Shown in pieces: positions 49,501 to 58,622 of a stretch of 64,000 bases of DNA. Source of the DNA: Ptychodera flava (taxonomy: Eukaryota; Hemichordata; Enteropneusta; Ptychoderidae); NCBI RefSeq assembly GCF_041260155.1, contig NC_091944.1, positions 14,485,772-14,549,771 of the forward strand, in the 5' to 3' direction. Positions within the stretch are counted from its first letter, which is position 1. Every line of letters starts with the position of its first letter. Position numbers and translations under genes: made by a program. Under the pieces are notes generated by a model. That model was not told the origin of the DNA. It saw only the letters and a list, made by a program, of their open reading frames with translations, and made no database searches.

Positions 49501-50573
49501 CTGATCAAGGGTAACGCCAAGATTACGAACGGTAGCAGATGGAGCAATATCAAACTCGCCAATCCTTAGGCTTGGAAGTTTCACTACATCAGATCTCAGT
49601 CTGTTCATACAACTGTGTGTATTTGTGTATGATTGTACACACTTGTGTCCATGTGTATAGATGTAAGGGTACAGATGTATTTCCATGATGAAAATTGTGA
49701 TGTAATTGGCTAATTTTTTCATTTATTGTTCAATTTCAGTTGACAAAGGAGCTGAAAACTTACAACAATAAAATCATTGAATGCACCTTCGATTCAGAGA
49801 AGCAGGTTTGGGTGTTTCTCCGAGAAAGAACTGATAAAAGTTTCCCAAACAGTGAAGCCACTGCCATGGGTAAGGGGACATCTAACTTCTTTGCAAACAA
49901 CATGCACCATAGCATGTATTTGTGGCCAGTTCCCATCATTGTCAGGGGCTCAAACACAGAGTAAACAGGAAACTGGACTTTTTCATGTGATGTTGGAGGA
50001 TGGACCTAGTGGTAACTGCTGATTACAAACATAAGTTGCAGATTTTATAGAGCAAATTTTTATCCCATTGACCACTTTCCTAGCCATCGTTTGAAGTTGG
50101 ACATCCATTTGTCTTTGGTGCTCTAGGTGGTCATATCAGTATTGCAGTGCATTCTGGTATGTGGTCCCCTTAGGTTGGTCCCGTAAAAACCTCATAAAAA
50201 CTAAATGAAAATTTGATTTATCAATTTAGAGTCACATGCAACAATAAATATATTTAAATTAAATTGATAAGTAATACATAAGTACATACTTTTTTAGCTC
50301 ATTTATCTCAACTTTTTTCATCAAATTTAGTTTGTATATTTCCAGTATGATTCTTGATTCACATTTTATCAGTATAGCCATAACTATACATAATTCTTTT
50401 TTACAGGTGTTTGTAACAGTATCATGTACCCAGTCAACCAGGAATACCTGTGTGGATATATCGATGACCAAAGGTGGCGACCTCAGCAAAGCCAGCCACA
50501 CCCAGGCCAGCCGCAACAAAACCGTAGCTCACATATCGATACAAAGTTAATGCCACCACCAAGGCCGAGATAG
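25212..50573 (+). CDS. RNGTT: mRNA capping enzyme (RNA 5'-triphosphatase and guanylyltransferase)
   Basis: Fifteen coding exons: 25212–25266, 25917–26130, 28635–28799, 29271–29410, 29667–29761, 30762–30865, 31377–31478, 32228–32360, 32955–33026, 34983–35147, 35365–35436, 35752–35852, 36364–36433, 49740–49869, 50407–50573. They join in frame to 594 aa (human 597). The bifunctional nuclear enzyme removes the γ-phosphate of nascent Pol II transcripts and adds GMP. The start reads [14 protein letters not shown]. The cysteine-phosphatase signature [10 protein letters not shown] has its catalytic Cys at residue 123. A charged linker (KRKRRR) follows. The nucleotidyltransferase domain has KADG with its GMP-accepting Lys at about 287, then [31 protein letters not shown] and RTDKSFPNS. 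The tail ends KLMPPPRPR. Intron 13 uses a GC donor. Introns not listed separately showed no feature. A weak poly(A) signal ATTAAA is near 51144. Confidence 0.96.
25467..25572. repeat. Compound trinucleotide microsatellite
   Basis: Runs of GAT, then ACA, then about 20 AAT units follow each other in RNGTT intron 1. On the minus strand they create a spurious leucine/valine/isoleucine-run reading frame, which I do not accept as a gene. Confidence 0.9.
26236..27213. mobile_element. TTAA-flanked non-autonomous DNA transposon (978 bp)
   Basis: TTAA at 26236 and 27210 borders inverted ends GGTGGTTGTAAAGGCTAT and, on the complement, GGTGGTTGGAAAGGCTAT. The interior is AT-rich and non-coding. It lies in RNGTT intron 2. 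Confidence 0.75.
27214..28634. other. Rest of RNGTT intron 2, nothing recognised
   Basis: No coding exon or repeat with definable ends was found between the transposon and exon 3. Confidence 0.4.
29471..29563 (+). repeat. TTTGGCCCAAACCC miniature element, copy 3
   Basis: Runs from AACCCTTTCACCAATATTG through TTTGGCCCAAACCC to GGTGTACAGGTTGA, in RNGTT intron 4. The flanking TTAA is degraded. Confidence 0.7.
31519..31861. mobile_element. TTAA miniature element, 343 bp family, copy 1
   Basis: Ends TTAAGGTAGTATGCGCCTC and, on the complement, TTAAGGTAGAATGCGCCTC define inverted termini on TTAA. The interior includes AAAGTGAAAGACTTAAACTT and AAATTCAAAATGGCCGCCAT. It lies in RNGTT intron 7. Related copies with worn ends are at 51908 and 52588. 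Confidence 0.8.
33038..34775. repeat. Repeat unit carrying a nine-copy 150 bp tandem array
   Basis: The block starts with GGGGGACTGGGTAGTTAGTC and ends near GTCATCAACGATGACTTGTT. Between 33150 and 34510 lie nine units of 149–151 bp. The landmark TATGGCCGCC (or a variant) recurs at 33251, 33401, 33551, 33702, 33852, 34002, 34151, 34300 and 34451. Each unit also has CATAACTCAGACATGT and GATTTTATTCAAAGTTGGTA. The period is divisible by three, so long but meaningless open frames (up to 231 codons) run through the array. It lies in RNGTT intron 9. Confidence 0.85.
36846..37201 (-). pseudogene. LINE reverse transcriptase fragment, C-terminal half
   Basis: Continues the same protein after the transposon: [20 protein letters not shown], then [33 protein letters not shown] and a stop after QYYSC. 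The 3' UTR ends in the ATT-rich tail. Confidence 0.85.
37229..37420. repeat. Left subterminal motif cluster of the 12 kb transposon
   Basis: About nine occurrences of GCGGTAA/TTGCCGCA-like words, for example TTTTGCCGCG, GTGCGGTAACTTCGCGGTAA, ATTGCGGTAAATGCGGTAAG and GTGCGGTATTGCGGCAAT. They occur in both orientations. Subterminal repeats of this kind commonly bind transposase. Confidence 0.65.
37992..38321 (+). other. Unidentified 110-codon open stretch inside the transposon
   Basis: A GC-richer stretch stays open in one frame for 110 codons and includes [20 protein letters not shown] and [12 protein letters not shown] neighbouring frame is also partly open. I recognise no family. It could be a fragment of the element's own gene or chance; TTTTACAG at its 3' side resembles a splice acceptor as much as a donor context. 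Confidence 0.25.
38330..41500. other. Interior of the 12 kb transposon, nothing recognised
   Basis: Only short frames without known motifs. Small local structures are present, for example CCAAGCGGACTCGCTTGG near 38829 and a GACGCGTC-rich patch near 41010. Confidence 0.4.
41505..42705. repeat. Two direct repeats about 0.75 kb apart
   Basis: About 430 bp at 41505–41950 recurs at 42263–42705. Shared landmarks are CGAAAACCCAGATCTTG, CACAATAAAACAGAGTGATT, AGTTGATGAG, TCTACGCAGTTGTAAGTTGT and GGGGCCGAATCGATACTAAA. Identity is high but broken by small indels. A short piece near 41970–42020 (AACCATAGGCAGGCTT) recurs again at 43107. Confidence 0.75.
42720..42747. mobile_element. 28 bp perfect palindrome with 7 bp target duplication
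   Basis: CACGGTCCCTCCAC is followed directly by its exact complement GTGGAGGGACCGTG. TTAGGTC abuts it on both sides (42713–42719 and 42748–42754). The direct repeat implies insertion of an element consisting of the palindrome alone. The family is unknown to me. Confidence 0.6.
42911..42943. mobile_element. 33 bp palindrome with 7 bp target duplication
   Basis: Arms CACGGTCCCTCCACAA and TTGTGGAGGGACCGTG are separated by one A. ATTAAAG flanks both sides (42904–42910 and 42944–42950). It has the same arms as the element at 42720 and a different target, so the two look like independent insertions of one family. Confidence 0.6.
43275..43310. repeat. Hairpin with 13 bp arms
   Basis: ATGTCATTGTCAC and GTGACAATGACAT are separated by 10 bases. 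No target duplication is evident. Confidence 0.55.
43422..43612. repeat. Tandem duplication, about 110 bp period
   Basis: GAATCTAGTATCGTCTAATA through GGTGGTGAAATCTCA occurs twice, almost identically. The copies differ by a 2 bp insertion and one substitution, which suggests a recent duplication. Confidence 0.8.
44703..44721. repeat. Internally shortened CACGGTCCC palindrome relative
   Basis: CACAGTCCCTCCAC followed by CCGTG looks like a palindromic copy that lost most of its second arm. The flanks (ATATAAC / ATATATA) are only partly alike. A further half copy (GTGGAGGGACGGTG) lies at 45992–46005. Confidence 0.4.
46635..47015 (-). pseudogene. hAT transposase C-terminal (dimerisation) remnant
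   Basis: On the minus strand one frame reads [20 protein letters not shown], then [14 protein letters not shown], and after an in-frame stop [20 protein letters not shown]. This is the hATC dimerisation region, with the characteristic ERGFS block. Upstream, [20 protein letters not shown] is in another frame. Stops and frameshifts make it non-functional. The 8 bp duplication expected for hAT does not fit the enclosing element's TA, so it may be a separate nested element. Confidence 0.75.
47970..48002. repeat. Decayed 33 bp CACGGTCCC palindrome
   Basis: CACAGTCTCTCCACAG then ATTGTTGAATGACAGTG aligns over all 33 positions with the intact copy at 42911, with several mismatches in the right arm. 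A recognisable but worse copy occupies the homologous site in the inverted-repeat partner near 43995–44035. Confidence 0.45.
49030..49252. repeat. Right subterminal motif cluster of the 12 kb transposon
   Basis: About ten related words: GTTACCGCAG, TTGCCGCACT, GTTGCCGCATG, TTCCCGCAAA, GTTGCCGCAGTG, TTTGCGGCAA, ATACCGCAGA, CTACCGCACAGTTACCGCAT, TTTGCCGCATACCGCA. The density falls off sharply inward of about 49030, mirroring the left end. Confidence 0.7.
49280..49598 (-). pseudogene. LINE reverse transcriptase fragment, upstream half
   Basis: The minus-strand frame reads [20 protein letters not shown] and continues to [13 protein letters not shown] and LQNAAARL, the region after the RT palm in CR1/L2/Jockey-type LINEs. 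It stops at the transposon junction, and its 5' side is truncated at the target duplication. Confidence 0.8.
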
Positions 50574-51144
50574 AAGACTTTTAAGTTGACACTTGCCATA
50601 GTCATAAAGTCTCTCTTCCAAAATCAGAACATATGAGTCTATGCTTGGGAAATTTATTTTCTGTTTGATAGTCAAGAGAGAACATTATTACATGCCTCAT
50701 ATACTGAATGTCACATGTGTATATATACCCCCATAGGATTCACTTGTAACTTGTTGATGGTGTAGCAGGCCATATAGTCGTCACCTAAATGACAGTAACC
50801 TTGAACTATTTTCAACTTTATAACAACATCAGGTTTTAAAAATAATCAAATTACATAATTTTTCATGTTAGACAGCCATCGCATATCGTCATCTGCCAAA
50901 AACTTTTTTATATTTTACGGATCTTCATCTACCGTATCATGGAAGTTGAGCATGTATTTGTCGTTTGCATATCAAGCCAAACATTTGGTATAAAAATTGT
51001 GTGGGGGAGTCATGTAATGAAAACATTGTAGCTGAGACAAGGGACAATGTACACTCAAGGCAGGAGATCATTTGCCCTCCTGATGTTCTGCAAATGGTCA
51101 CCTGCCCTCTGATACACAGTCCTGCATTATGACTATTATATCTA

Positions 51145-51336
51145 TTAAAGGTATACAGTCCCCTGTAATCTAAATATGCCCATATATGGTCAAGGGGCGT
51201 TCCTTGGGATTCAAAACGCCCGTGTGAGGGCGCTGTTTTTAAAAAGTGGCCACCCGCTTAAAATCTGTGATTGGTTAGATTTTCTCTTTCCATGGTAACT
51301 GTGGCATAATTGGAACAGGTGACAGTATACCTTTAA
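51145..51336. mobile_element. TTAA miniature element (192 bp)
   Basis: TTAA at 51145 and 51333 borders inverted ends AGGTATACAGTCCCCTGT and, on the complement, AGGTATACTGTCACCTGT. It lies 0.6 kb downstream of the RNGTT stop and may fall within the 3' UTR. Confidence 0.8.
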
Positions 51337-51614
51337 TGATTCCTCATGGGAATGCTCATATGAAAACTGGTATGCCAATATGCACTGTTTTCTCTCACCC
51401 TGGGAAGTGAATCACAGATTCCAGGCATGATCAAATGCTTTGACTTTCATTCTGGGCAATGGCCTTGAGGTTCAGAGTTCAGGTCAGTTTTTTTTAGGAC
51501 CTTGCACTTTGCAGAAATCTTTAGAGGGTGTTCTTCTCTCTTCAGTGTGATGAACTGCCTATGTGTCAATGTTGTGCACAACTTATAGGCTGTGATTGTT
51601 GTCAAAATCAGTGC

Positions 51615-51707
51615 TTAACCCTTTCACCACCATGGTTTGGCCCGAACCCATTGTTATCAATGGTGATTTGGGACTTGTTCACAGGAAATTGAGGGTGAAC
51701 AGGTTAA
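51615..51707 (+). mobile_element. TTTGGCCCAAACCC miniature element, copy 4 (best preserved)
   Basis: TTAA at 51615 and 51704 borders inverted ends CCCTTTCACC and (complement) CCTGTTCACC. The core is CATGGTTTGGCCCGAACCC, then ATTGTTATCAATGGTGAT. It is 93 bp and defines the family seen at 7530, 15740 and 29471. Confidence 0.8.
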
Positions 51708-51907
51708 AATCTGATTTATCACAGTTCAAAAAATTTATTTGAAAATATATGTACATACTTAAAGCAACACAGAGCACTTGAACATGTGGTAGGTTGTGAA
51801 ACAGTGATCCAGTGAATGCATAAATTTGAAACAGATAGCAAGTTTGACTTGTTACAGTCCCTGTTCATGTACTAATTTGGTTTTTTCCCTCCAAATTTTA
51901 AATTTAT

Positions 51908-52255
51908 TTAAAGTAGTATGAGCCTTGAAAGTGAAAGACGTAAACTTTTGCTCAAACTTTTCACGATGAAACTTTCAACCATTATCTTGCAAAATCAAGA
52001 ATAAAAATTTGAGTGTCACTCTGCAAAATTTGGTACTAGAGAAACAAATTACCTAACATTTACCAATATTTGATATTCAAAATGGCTACCATCCATATGT
52101 TATGGTACCTCTATGAGGAAAAATTAAAGTTTTGATTTTCAAAAACTAAGAGAGTGATATATTTTTCCAACTCCAAGAACATTAAAATGAGACCCAATAA
52201 GTGATAGATAAGAAAAGAATTGTAAAAATTTGAGAGTCCAAATATGTGTCCCTGT
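51908..52255. repeat. 343 bp TTAA-family element, copy 2
   Basis: Shares AAAGTAGTATGAGCC, TGAAAGTGAAAGAC, TAAACTTTTGCTCAAACTTT, ATTCAAAATGGCTACCATCC and CTCTATGAGGAAAAAT with the copy at 31519. The inverted ends are worn. Confidence 0.7.
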
Positions 52256-52587
52256 CTTTTCAGAGAAAATTAATGGAAATGCTGTGATGTGACAATTGTA
52301 ACAAGTTATTAAATTATCATTTTTTTCAGCAGGAAACAACAATATTTCAATTCTTGTTCTAGATGCACAGTTATATTTGTTTCTGTGGAATCTCAGTCGG
52401 TCGCAAACATTCTGTCAACCCATTAACAGATTCATCTACTTGCGAAAGATTTATCTGCAAAGTTCTTATAGCATTGTATTTGTGTGTCCAACATCAGAGA
52501 TTTGCCCATTCATCTGTGTCCAAATTCTGTGTGTACTGCAGATTTTAAATAGGTCTTTGTATCATACTATTCAGACGTGAAAGTACA

Positions 52588-52910
52588 TTAAGGTAATATG
52601 TGCATCAAAAGTGAAAGACTTAAACTTTTGCTGAAACATTCCTCAATGAATTCAACTATTCTCTAACAAAACCAAGAATAAAAATGACCAGTCACTATAC
52701 AAAGTTTTGCACTACCTGACATTTACTGATATTCGAAATTCAAAATGGCCGCCATCCCTGTGTTAACTCTATGAGGAAATATAGAAATTTCCATTTTTGA
52801 AAAACTAAGACGGTGAAAATATTTATTCCAAGAGCTTTAAAATAAGCCACCACAAGTTGTAGATCAGAAAAAAATTGTGAACGTTTAAGTCTGTCCTCGA
52901 ATGAATTTCA
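52588..52910. repeat. 343 bp TTAA-family element, copy 3
   Basis: Begins TTAAGGTAATATGTGCATC, then AAAGTGAAAGACTTAAACTT and ATTCAAAATGGCCGCCATCC. It has the same orientation as copies 1 and 2, and its 3' end is degraded. It lies about 330 bp from copy 2. Confidence 0.7.
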
Positions 52911-53824
52911 ACGTGATTTGGAAGTGAAACAAGAAACTCTACATTATATATGAAACAAAAATACTGGAAATTCATTTGTTATGATGTCATTTGAAAGTGT
53001 GTCTTTAAAGTTATCCAATGTTTAAGTCCGACTATGTTGGTTTAATTTCCAAATTTCAGTGCCTTTTGTCAGTTTTTGGGAACTCCCCTTTCAGGTTAAC
53101 CTTGAACAATTTGAAAATGCTGTTGGGAGTAATCTTTGTATTGTATTTATATGCTCATCTTAGGGTGCCCCAACTAGAATCATACCCTTTAGGGTTATGT
53201 TGAATTGTGATATGGCACAGCATGGTCCACTGCTCTTACTCCTGCTGTTCATGAACAAAAATACAAAAAAAAAGAGAATTCTACCATATATATGAATAAG
53301 TGTGGTTTAATAAAATTCTGTTTTCATACACTTTTCAGAGACAAAATCAAGTTTGGGAAAAGAAAAAAGTATAAGTTGACATTCTTTGTTATCACAAACA
53401 AAGTGTTTAAGGTTTTAAAAATTGTATTCTTTGAAGAATTGTTCTATCTTGCAAAGAATTAACCAAATGATATTTAAACTGTACTATATGCCAGACATTA
53501 TGATATTTTCTCTTTGCAGAATAGAAATGGCATCAAAGTTGGTTGAATTTAACTTATGTGTTCTCAGTTGAAATTTCAAGTTTGTAAATAATGTTTGTAC
53601 TACCGGCACAAAATGTTATATTATGATGACTGGCTCTTTGGACAAATGATAGCTTTTAAGCCATATTCTCAAGTTTTTTTAGCGAGAAAATGATTTTTTT
53701 CTTCAACTGACTGCCTCTCCTTTCAAAAATAAAAAGTGATATTAAGTATCGGAAAGCAGCCTGTGTTCTGTATTATGTAATATCATGGTAGTATGTGTAT
53801 TGAAAGTGTCACTTTCCAATCAAA

Positions 53825-53875
<51 letters not shown>

Positions 53876-55082
53876 TGTATCCAAATTTCAAACTAGGAAG
53901 GACTCAAAGACAATTTTGTATTACATTTTTGGAGCTCCACAGAAAGTATTGAATGTCCCAGAAAGGGATACACAAACGGACAGACAGACACAGATAGAGT
54001 TTCTTCTACGTACATACGGATAAAAACCAGGCATACAGAATACAGAGACAGTCAGAAGACTTTGTAGTCAGAGAAAATTAACAGAAAATTAAGAAACATC
54101 TTTTGACATGATCAGTGAGTCTGTGGTGACACACAGAGTATGGGGTTGAAATAATGAAGGGGAGGAGGTTTAATACTTGAAAAAAAGCGTTCATGCAATA
54201 AGAAGTGTCGGAGACAATCCAAAGTAGAACTCAAGCTCTACCGTGACAGAAGCCTGAAAAAGGCGAGAGGAGATTTGCAATGTCCCCGCGAGGCATGTAA
54301 TCAAGGAGATATCAGCACACTGGTCAGTGTCAGAATATCTTTACGAGAGGAAAATCACAACAATTCTTTAAAGCGGAATTTCAAGGTGTTCCTCACGTTG
54401 CGCCGATTTTTATTCATTCTCACAAAAGGCTAAAATTATCTTAACCTCAGGGATGTTTATACTGACTATTTGTGGCAATTTGCTCATCTGCACCGTTTCA
54501 TAGGATTGTCCATTCACCGAAAGTATTTAGGTAATCCGGAGTGCCTTCGGGCGAGAACCATGGTGCAACTTAAATGGATTGGAAAATCAAAATAGATCGG
54601 AGACAGGGTAAGTGTTTTAATCTGCTGTGACACTTGAAAGCCCTACGACGTTCTTTTCTACGGCTGGCCTTGTCACCAGACTGAAAGATAGCATCATGCA
54701 TGTCCGAGATTCCAACATAGCTTTAAACTCGATCACGTTCTGTTTGTTGCTCTTAGGGTTGAACTTGAGTTTTAAAAGTTAAAAGCAGCAGTAATGTGGT
54801 TTGATGGCCAAGGATAATACCTTTACACAAAAACCTTCCTTGCTGAAATAACATCTCAGGCATTAATGATGCTGAGGGCGTTTTTCCTAATGGAGGTTTC
54901 TCCTTGGGGCAGTGAAACACCTTTTAGGGGCAATAATTACCACCTAGAGCGACCCAAAACCTGTATTTCATCGGTATAACGTAACCAACCTCTTTAAGCG
55001 ACTTGGCCACCTGTTTTGGTCATCAACATAATCAACTCGGTCATGCATCGTGTTTCCCGCTATTCGACCAACACAAACACTA
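52911..55082. other. Spacer with a (TC)n microsatellite
   Basis: No gene recognised. A pure TC repeat of about 45 bp occupies 53826–53870. A possible poly(A) signal AATAAA is at 53728–53733; if used by RNGTT it would imply a 3' UTR of about 3.1 kb, which I consider unlikely. Confidence 0.5.
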
Positions 55083-56487
55083 AGGGACTGGTCAGTTCTT
55101 CAGCCTGGGGGGCCGGTGGATTCATGGGGGGGGGGGTCATCCTGTTTTTGACTTTGGTGATAGGGGGGTCACCATGTTTTTGAAATGCCCAATAGGGGGG
55201 GTCAGTGTGTTTTTGAATTTTGAAACAGGCTCATCATTGCCTAAAATGCTAGTGTCAGCCACAAATTTCATCATTGAGTTGTATTTTTCGGCGCGCCCTT
55301 CGGGCGCGTAACTTTAATAATCAGTGATATTTTTCAGCACGCCCAACTTTAACATATCAAGCATACATACATCAGAGATATATGTATGTTCAATATTTTT
55401 CAGCGTGCTCTTCAAGCTCATTACTTTAATATATCAGACATTTTTCAGCATGCCCTTCAGGTGCATGACTTTAATATACAAGGCATATATATCAGAGATA
55501 TCAGGATGTTTCATATTTTTCGGCACGCCCTTCGGGCGCAATACTTTAATAAATCAGAGATATCTTGATGTTTGCTTAGTGAAAGTGTACCATTATGAAA
55601 TCTGCATTTCATATGAAAAGGATGACAAATTCCTGATACTTTTCTGTTCTCTCTATGAGAATTCAGCATGAGAAAGCAACATGCACAAATATTTCACAAT
55701 ATATATTTGATACAGTGACTTATTTTAGGGATAGAAAAATGACAAGATATCTTTCCTTCTCATTGATGCAATTATTTTCCTTTGTGACACAGGACGTAGA
55801 AAGATGCTTTTTTATGAACAAAATAACAGTTAAAAAAGGCAGTTTTTGTCATTATTAGCTGTGCTTTTATGGTTTCAATGTTACAAGAGAAGGTCCTCTC
55901 AGACACTGTACACATCAGATTTGGCTAAAAAAGCTCTCTATGGCTCCTCAGGAGATTTAATTGGATGGTTGGCAAGTCTTAACACCCATCAAAGTTTTTG
56001 ATTCACTGCTTTTTCCTCTTTGATATTAATAATTGTCATCCATTCTGTACAACAGTTCAGGACATTGGTTTAAGCATAGAAAGTGTGAAATACATTCACA
56101 GCTCATTCAAAATACAGCTCATTCAAAATGTACTGTATTCAAACTTTAAGACTGACACTTTGAAATTCCTATCTTACAACTGACATGTCAACAATTTCAT
56201 TAAAACATAGAATGACTATTTAAAATATGAATATATGTAAAATGTAAAATATAATTTATATATACGTATATATATATGTATATATATATATAAATTATGT
56301 CCACCTTTTGTTTTACCTATGTCGGCGCCGGGGGGGGGGGGGGGTCACCCTGTTTTTGAAATTTGGAATAGGGGGGGTCACCCTGTTTTCAAAATTTGGA
56401 ATAGGGGGGGTCAGCCACTTTTTGACGTCGGCAAAAAATAATCCACCGCCCCCCCCCCCCCCAGGCCGAAGAAACTGACCAGTCCCT
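55083..56487. mobile_element. 1.4 kb element with AGGGACTGGTCAGTT inverted ends
   Basis: The left end AGGGACTGGTCAGTTCTTC and the complement of the right end AGGGACTGGTCAGTTTCTTC match, followed on both sides by G-runs and GGTGGATT. Inside each end are about three units of GGGGGGTCACCCTGTTTTTG plus GAAATTTGGAATA-like sequence, in the same orientation. The centre (55284–55570) has five spaced copies of ATTTTTCRGCRYGCCC. No protein is recognised. The target duplication is unclear. Confidence 0.65.
56250..56297. repeat. AT-rich palindromic microsatellite
   Basis: TA and TATG runs around TATATATACGTATATATA, flanked by ATAATTTA and TAAATTAT in inverted orientation. It lies within the element at 55083–56487. 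Confidence 0.7.
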
Positions 56488-58388
56488 AAGTTATTGAGTG
56501 GTGTATATTCAACGGTGAACAAAACAAAAGGCGCAATCGTTTGGATGTGCGCAGATGCAAACAAAATGTAGGCGTGGTAAAATCAAACTTTCTGTTTCGC
56601 TTTCAGTCTGCTCTCTTGCCCAGCAACGAGAGAATGAAGCACCTTCCGTGTAACTTTTTTTACATACTTCATAAGCAAAAGAGTAGACGAAGAATTACCC
56701 AACCTCCTTAAATTAAGAGTTTTATGACTGATAGAACAGTATGCTGAAGATATTTGCAATGTTTTATCAGTGTTGCTTCTGCAAGATTTGTCTATGAACT
56801 ATTCCGTTTTGTATTTGCGTTGTGAGGGTATCGGTTTAATGAGTTAAAAAATTATCACCTTAATGGCAAAATTGTAAGTGATCAAATCACCATTTTTTAG
56901 AACTGATAGTATTGGAAAGTATGCCGAAGTGTTACTTTGGCAAGATGTGTAGACATGTATGTAGCTATCCTATTTTTACAATTGCTGTTCATAGGACCTC
57001 GGAGGGGAATAATTTTCAAATATCACTTGTTGTGTATTATACAAGCATACAGAAATTCATCTTTGTCTATTTTGTGGTAGTTTTTTTTCTACATATTGAA
57101 AGATTGTGCTAAATGTATACCTGAGAGCAATTCAAAGGCGTCCGTGTGCCACGTACCTTTGTCATGCTTTATATTCAATAGGTGTACGGTGAGTTCATTT
57201 TCACCGTCTGTTACGTCATTCCAAGTCAATTAAAAATCCAGCTGGCGGCCTTTTCCTTCAAAGTGTGAGGAACTGAATTTAACCGAGCAAATTCACGATT
57301 ATAATTTTGAACCAAAATGTTTGAAAGCCTGACAGAATAACTAATCAATGTTCTAGTTTAAAATTGGCCAGTGAAATTGAGAATTTAATAAGAATCATCC
57401 ACACACATCAACAATCCACACGGCATGTTACTTGCCGAGCCGTTTATCCAGGTTAACTAAAAACTGTTAGTAATAGGGAACTGCATGTTTGACTGTTTCA
57501 AGTGGGCTTTAGGGCCGGTTCAAAAAATCCACCTCTGTTTGTGACCATAAAATGCGCTGGTGCCGACCACAATATTTAGGTCTAACACACGAGCTTCGAC
57601 TCAGGTGTAAATTCCATGAACAGCCTTATTAGCGATAGAGTTAAAAAAAAAACTCTCTAGGCCCTACCATCACGTTTAATTTGCTCGTTTCTTTCAGTCG
57701 GATTGCCCATCGTCTGTTTCAGTTTGCAAATCACACCCGTCTTCAAGCTAAACAGAATCATACACAGCAAGATATATTTATGTGGCTATGTCTTGAATTT
57801 CCAGTCTGCTGTCTGCTAGGTCATCTTTCGCTCTTAGATTAGTAGTATGACCAACACTCAACGCTCTCGCTAAATGTCTTTCCTCGAAGCAAAGCCGGGC
57901 ACTCCGCTCCGATCAAGACTTGATAAGTACAAGACTGAGAAGATTTTTAAAGGCAAGAGAAATCGTTTAATCCCATCTTTACGCTAATTGTCAAAGAAAA
58001 GGGAAATTTATTAGAATGATCCGTTCACGACCCTTGGCACATTTTAAGACTTAGAATGACAGTGTGTAGTTGTACTGTCAATAGTGAAACTAAAGCCATT
58101 TAAGTTCTTATACTTCGTTCATACAGGCAAAAATTGAAACGTTTCAGCGACTTTATTTGTGATTTGTAAACACAGGGGATTAATAGTTTGGGTCCGCTCG
58201 TGTCCATACTCACAAAATTAAGCCATTGTTTTGATATTTAAGACGTCTTAATGCGCCCTCTCGAGTTCAAAAGGTGTGTATGGCCAAGCATACTGCATAA
58301 CAAGATGGCTGAAACGAACGACGTCGTACTGGCTGTAAAGAATGTGAAAGAGGCTCCCCACCGAACTATCCAAAATGTTTTTGTGTCG
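56488..58388. other. Spacer, nothing recognised
   Basis: No exon with supporting splice context. A short frame at 58305 starts AAGATGGCTGAAACG in good initiation context and codes MAETNDVVLAVKNVKEAPHR, but it runs into the inverted repeat at 58389 and stops. I cannot assign it. Confidence 0.35.
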
Positions 58389-58622
58389 AGTTTGTGTTTT
58401 ATTCGTTTCTAAATTGTGTTCCTACATTCTTATCCGATTGTTTGTGTTAATAAAAATGTTTGTTTCGCCTCGCCATAAGCTTTCCTCACACAAACAAAAC
58501 ATCACCGTCCACACTAATCCAAACTTCCCTACAAATATCCGAGGCGAAACAAACATTTTTATTAACACAAACAATCGGATAAGAATGTAGGAACACATTT
58601 TAAAACGAATCAAACACAAACT
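58389..58622. repeat. 234 bp foldback element with about 83 bp arms
   Basis: AGTTTGTGTTTTATTCGTTT at the left matches the complement of the right end (AGTTTGTGTTTGATTCGTTT). The arms continue through TCCTACATTCTTATCCGATT to GTTTCGCCTCG with few mismatches, around a loop of about 67 bases. No clear target duplication was seen. Confidence 0.75.

Larger units (their letters stand above)
36521..49598 (-). mobile_element. 5'-truncated CR1/L2-type LINE, split by a later insertion
   Basis: The minus strand carries the C-terminal part of a non-LTR reverse transcriptase in two pieces. The 11 bp direct repeat GTCTGTTCATA flanks the whole element (36510–36520 and 49599–49609). The 3' end is an (ATT)-rich tail at 36521–36545. 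Removing the central 12 kb plus one TA restores a continuous frame across the break. The LINE proper is about 1 kb. Confidence 0.8.
36434..49739 (+). other. RNGTT: RNGTT intron 13: 13.3 kb GC–AG intron
   Basis: Exon 13 must end after CCG at 36433 to join in frame to TTGACAAAGGAG at 49740. The intron therefore starts GCAAGT, a consensus GC donor. The nearest GT (36437) would create an immediate stop after splicing. The acceptor is TTTCAG at 49739. Almost the whole intron is one LINE split by a 12 kb DNA transposon. Confidence 0.8.

Noticed and set aside
53793..54023. 76-codon frame with a run of serine-leucine
   Set aside because: It is produced by the (TC)n microsatellite.
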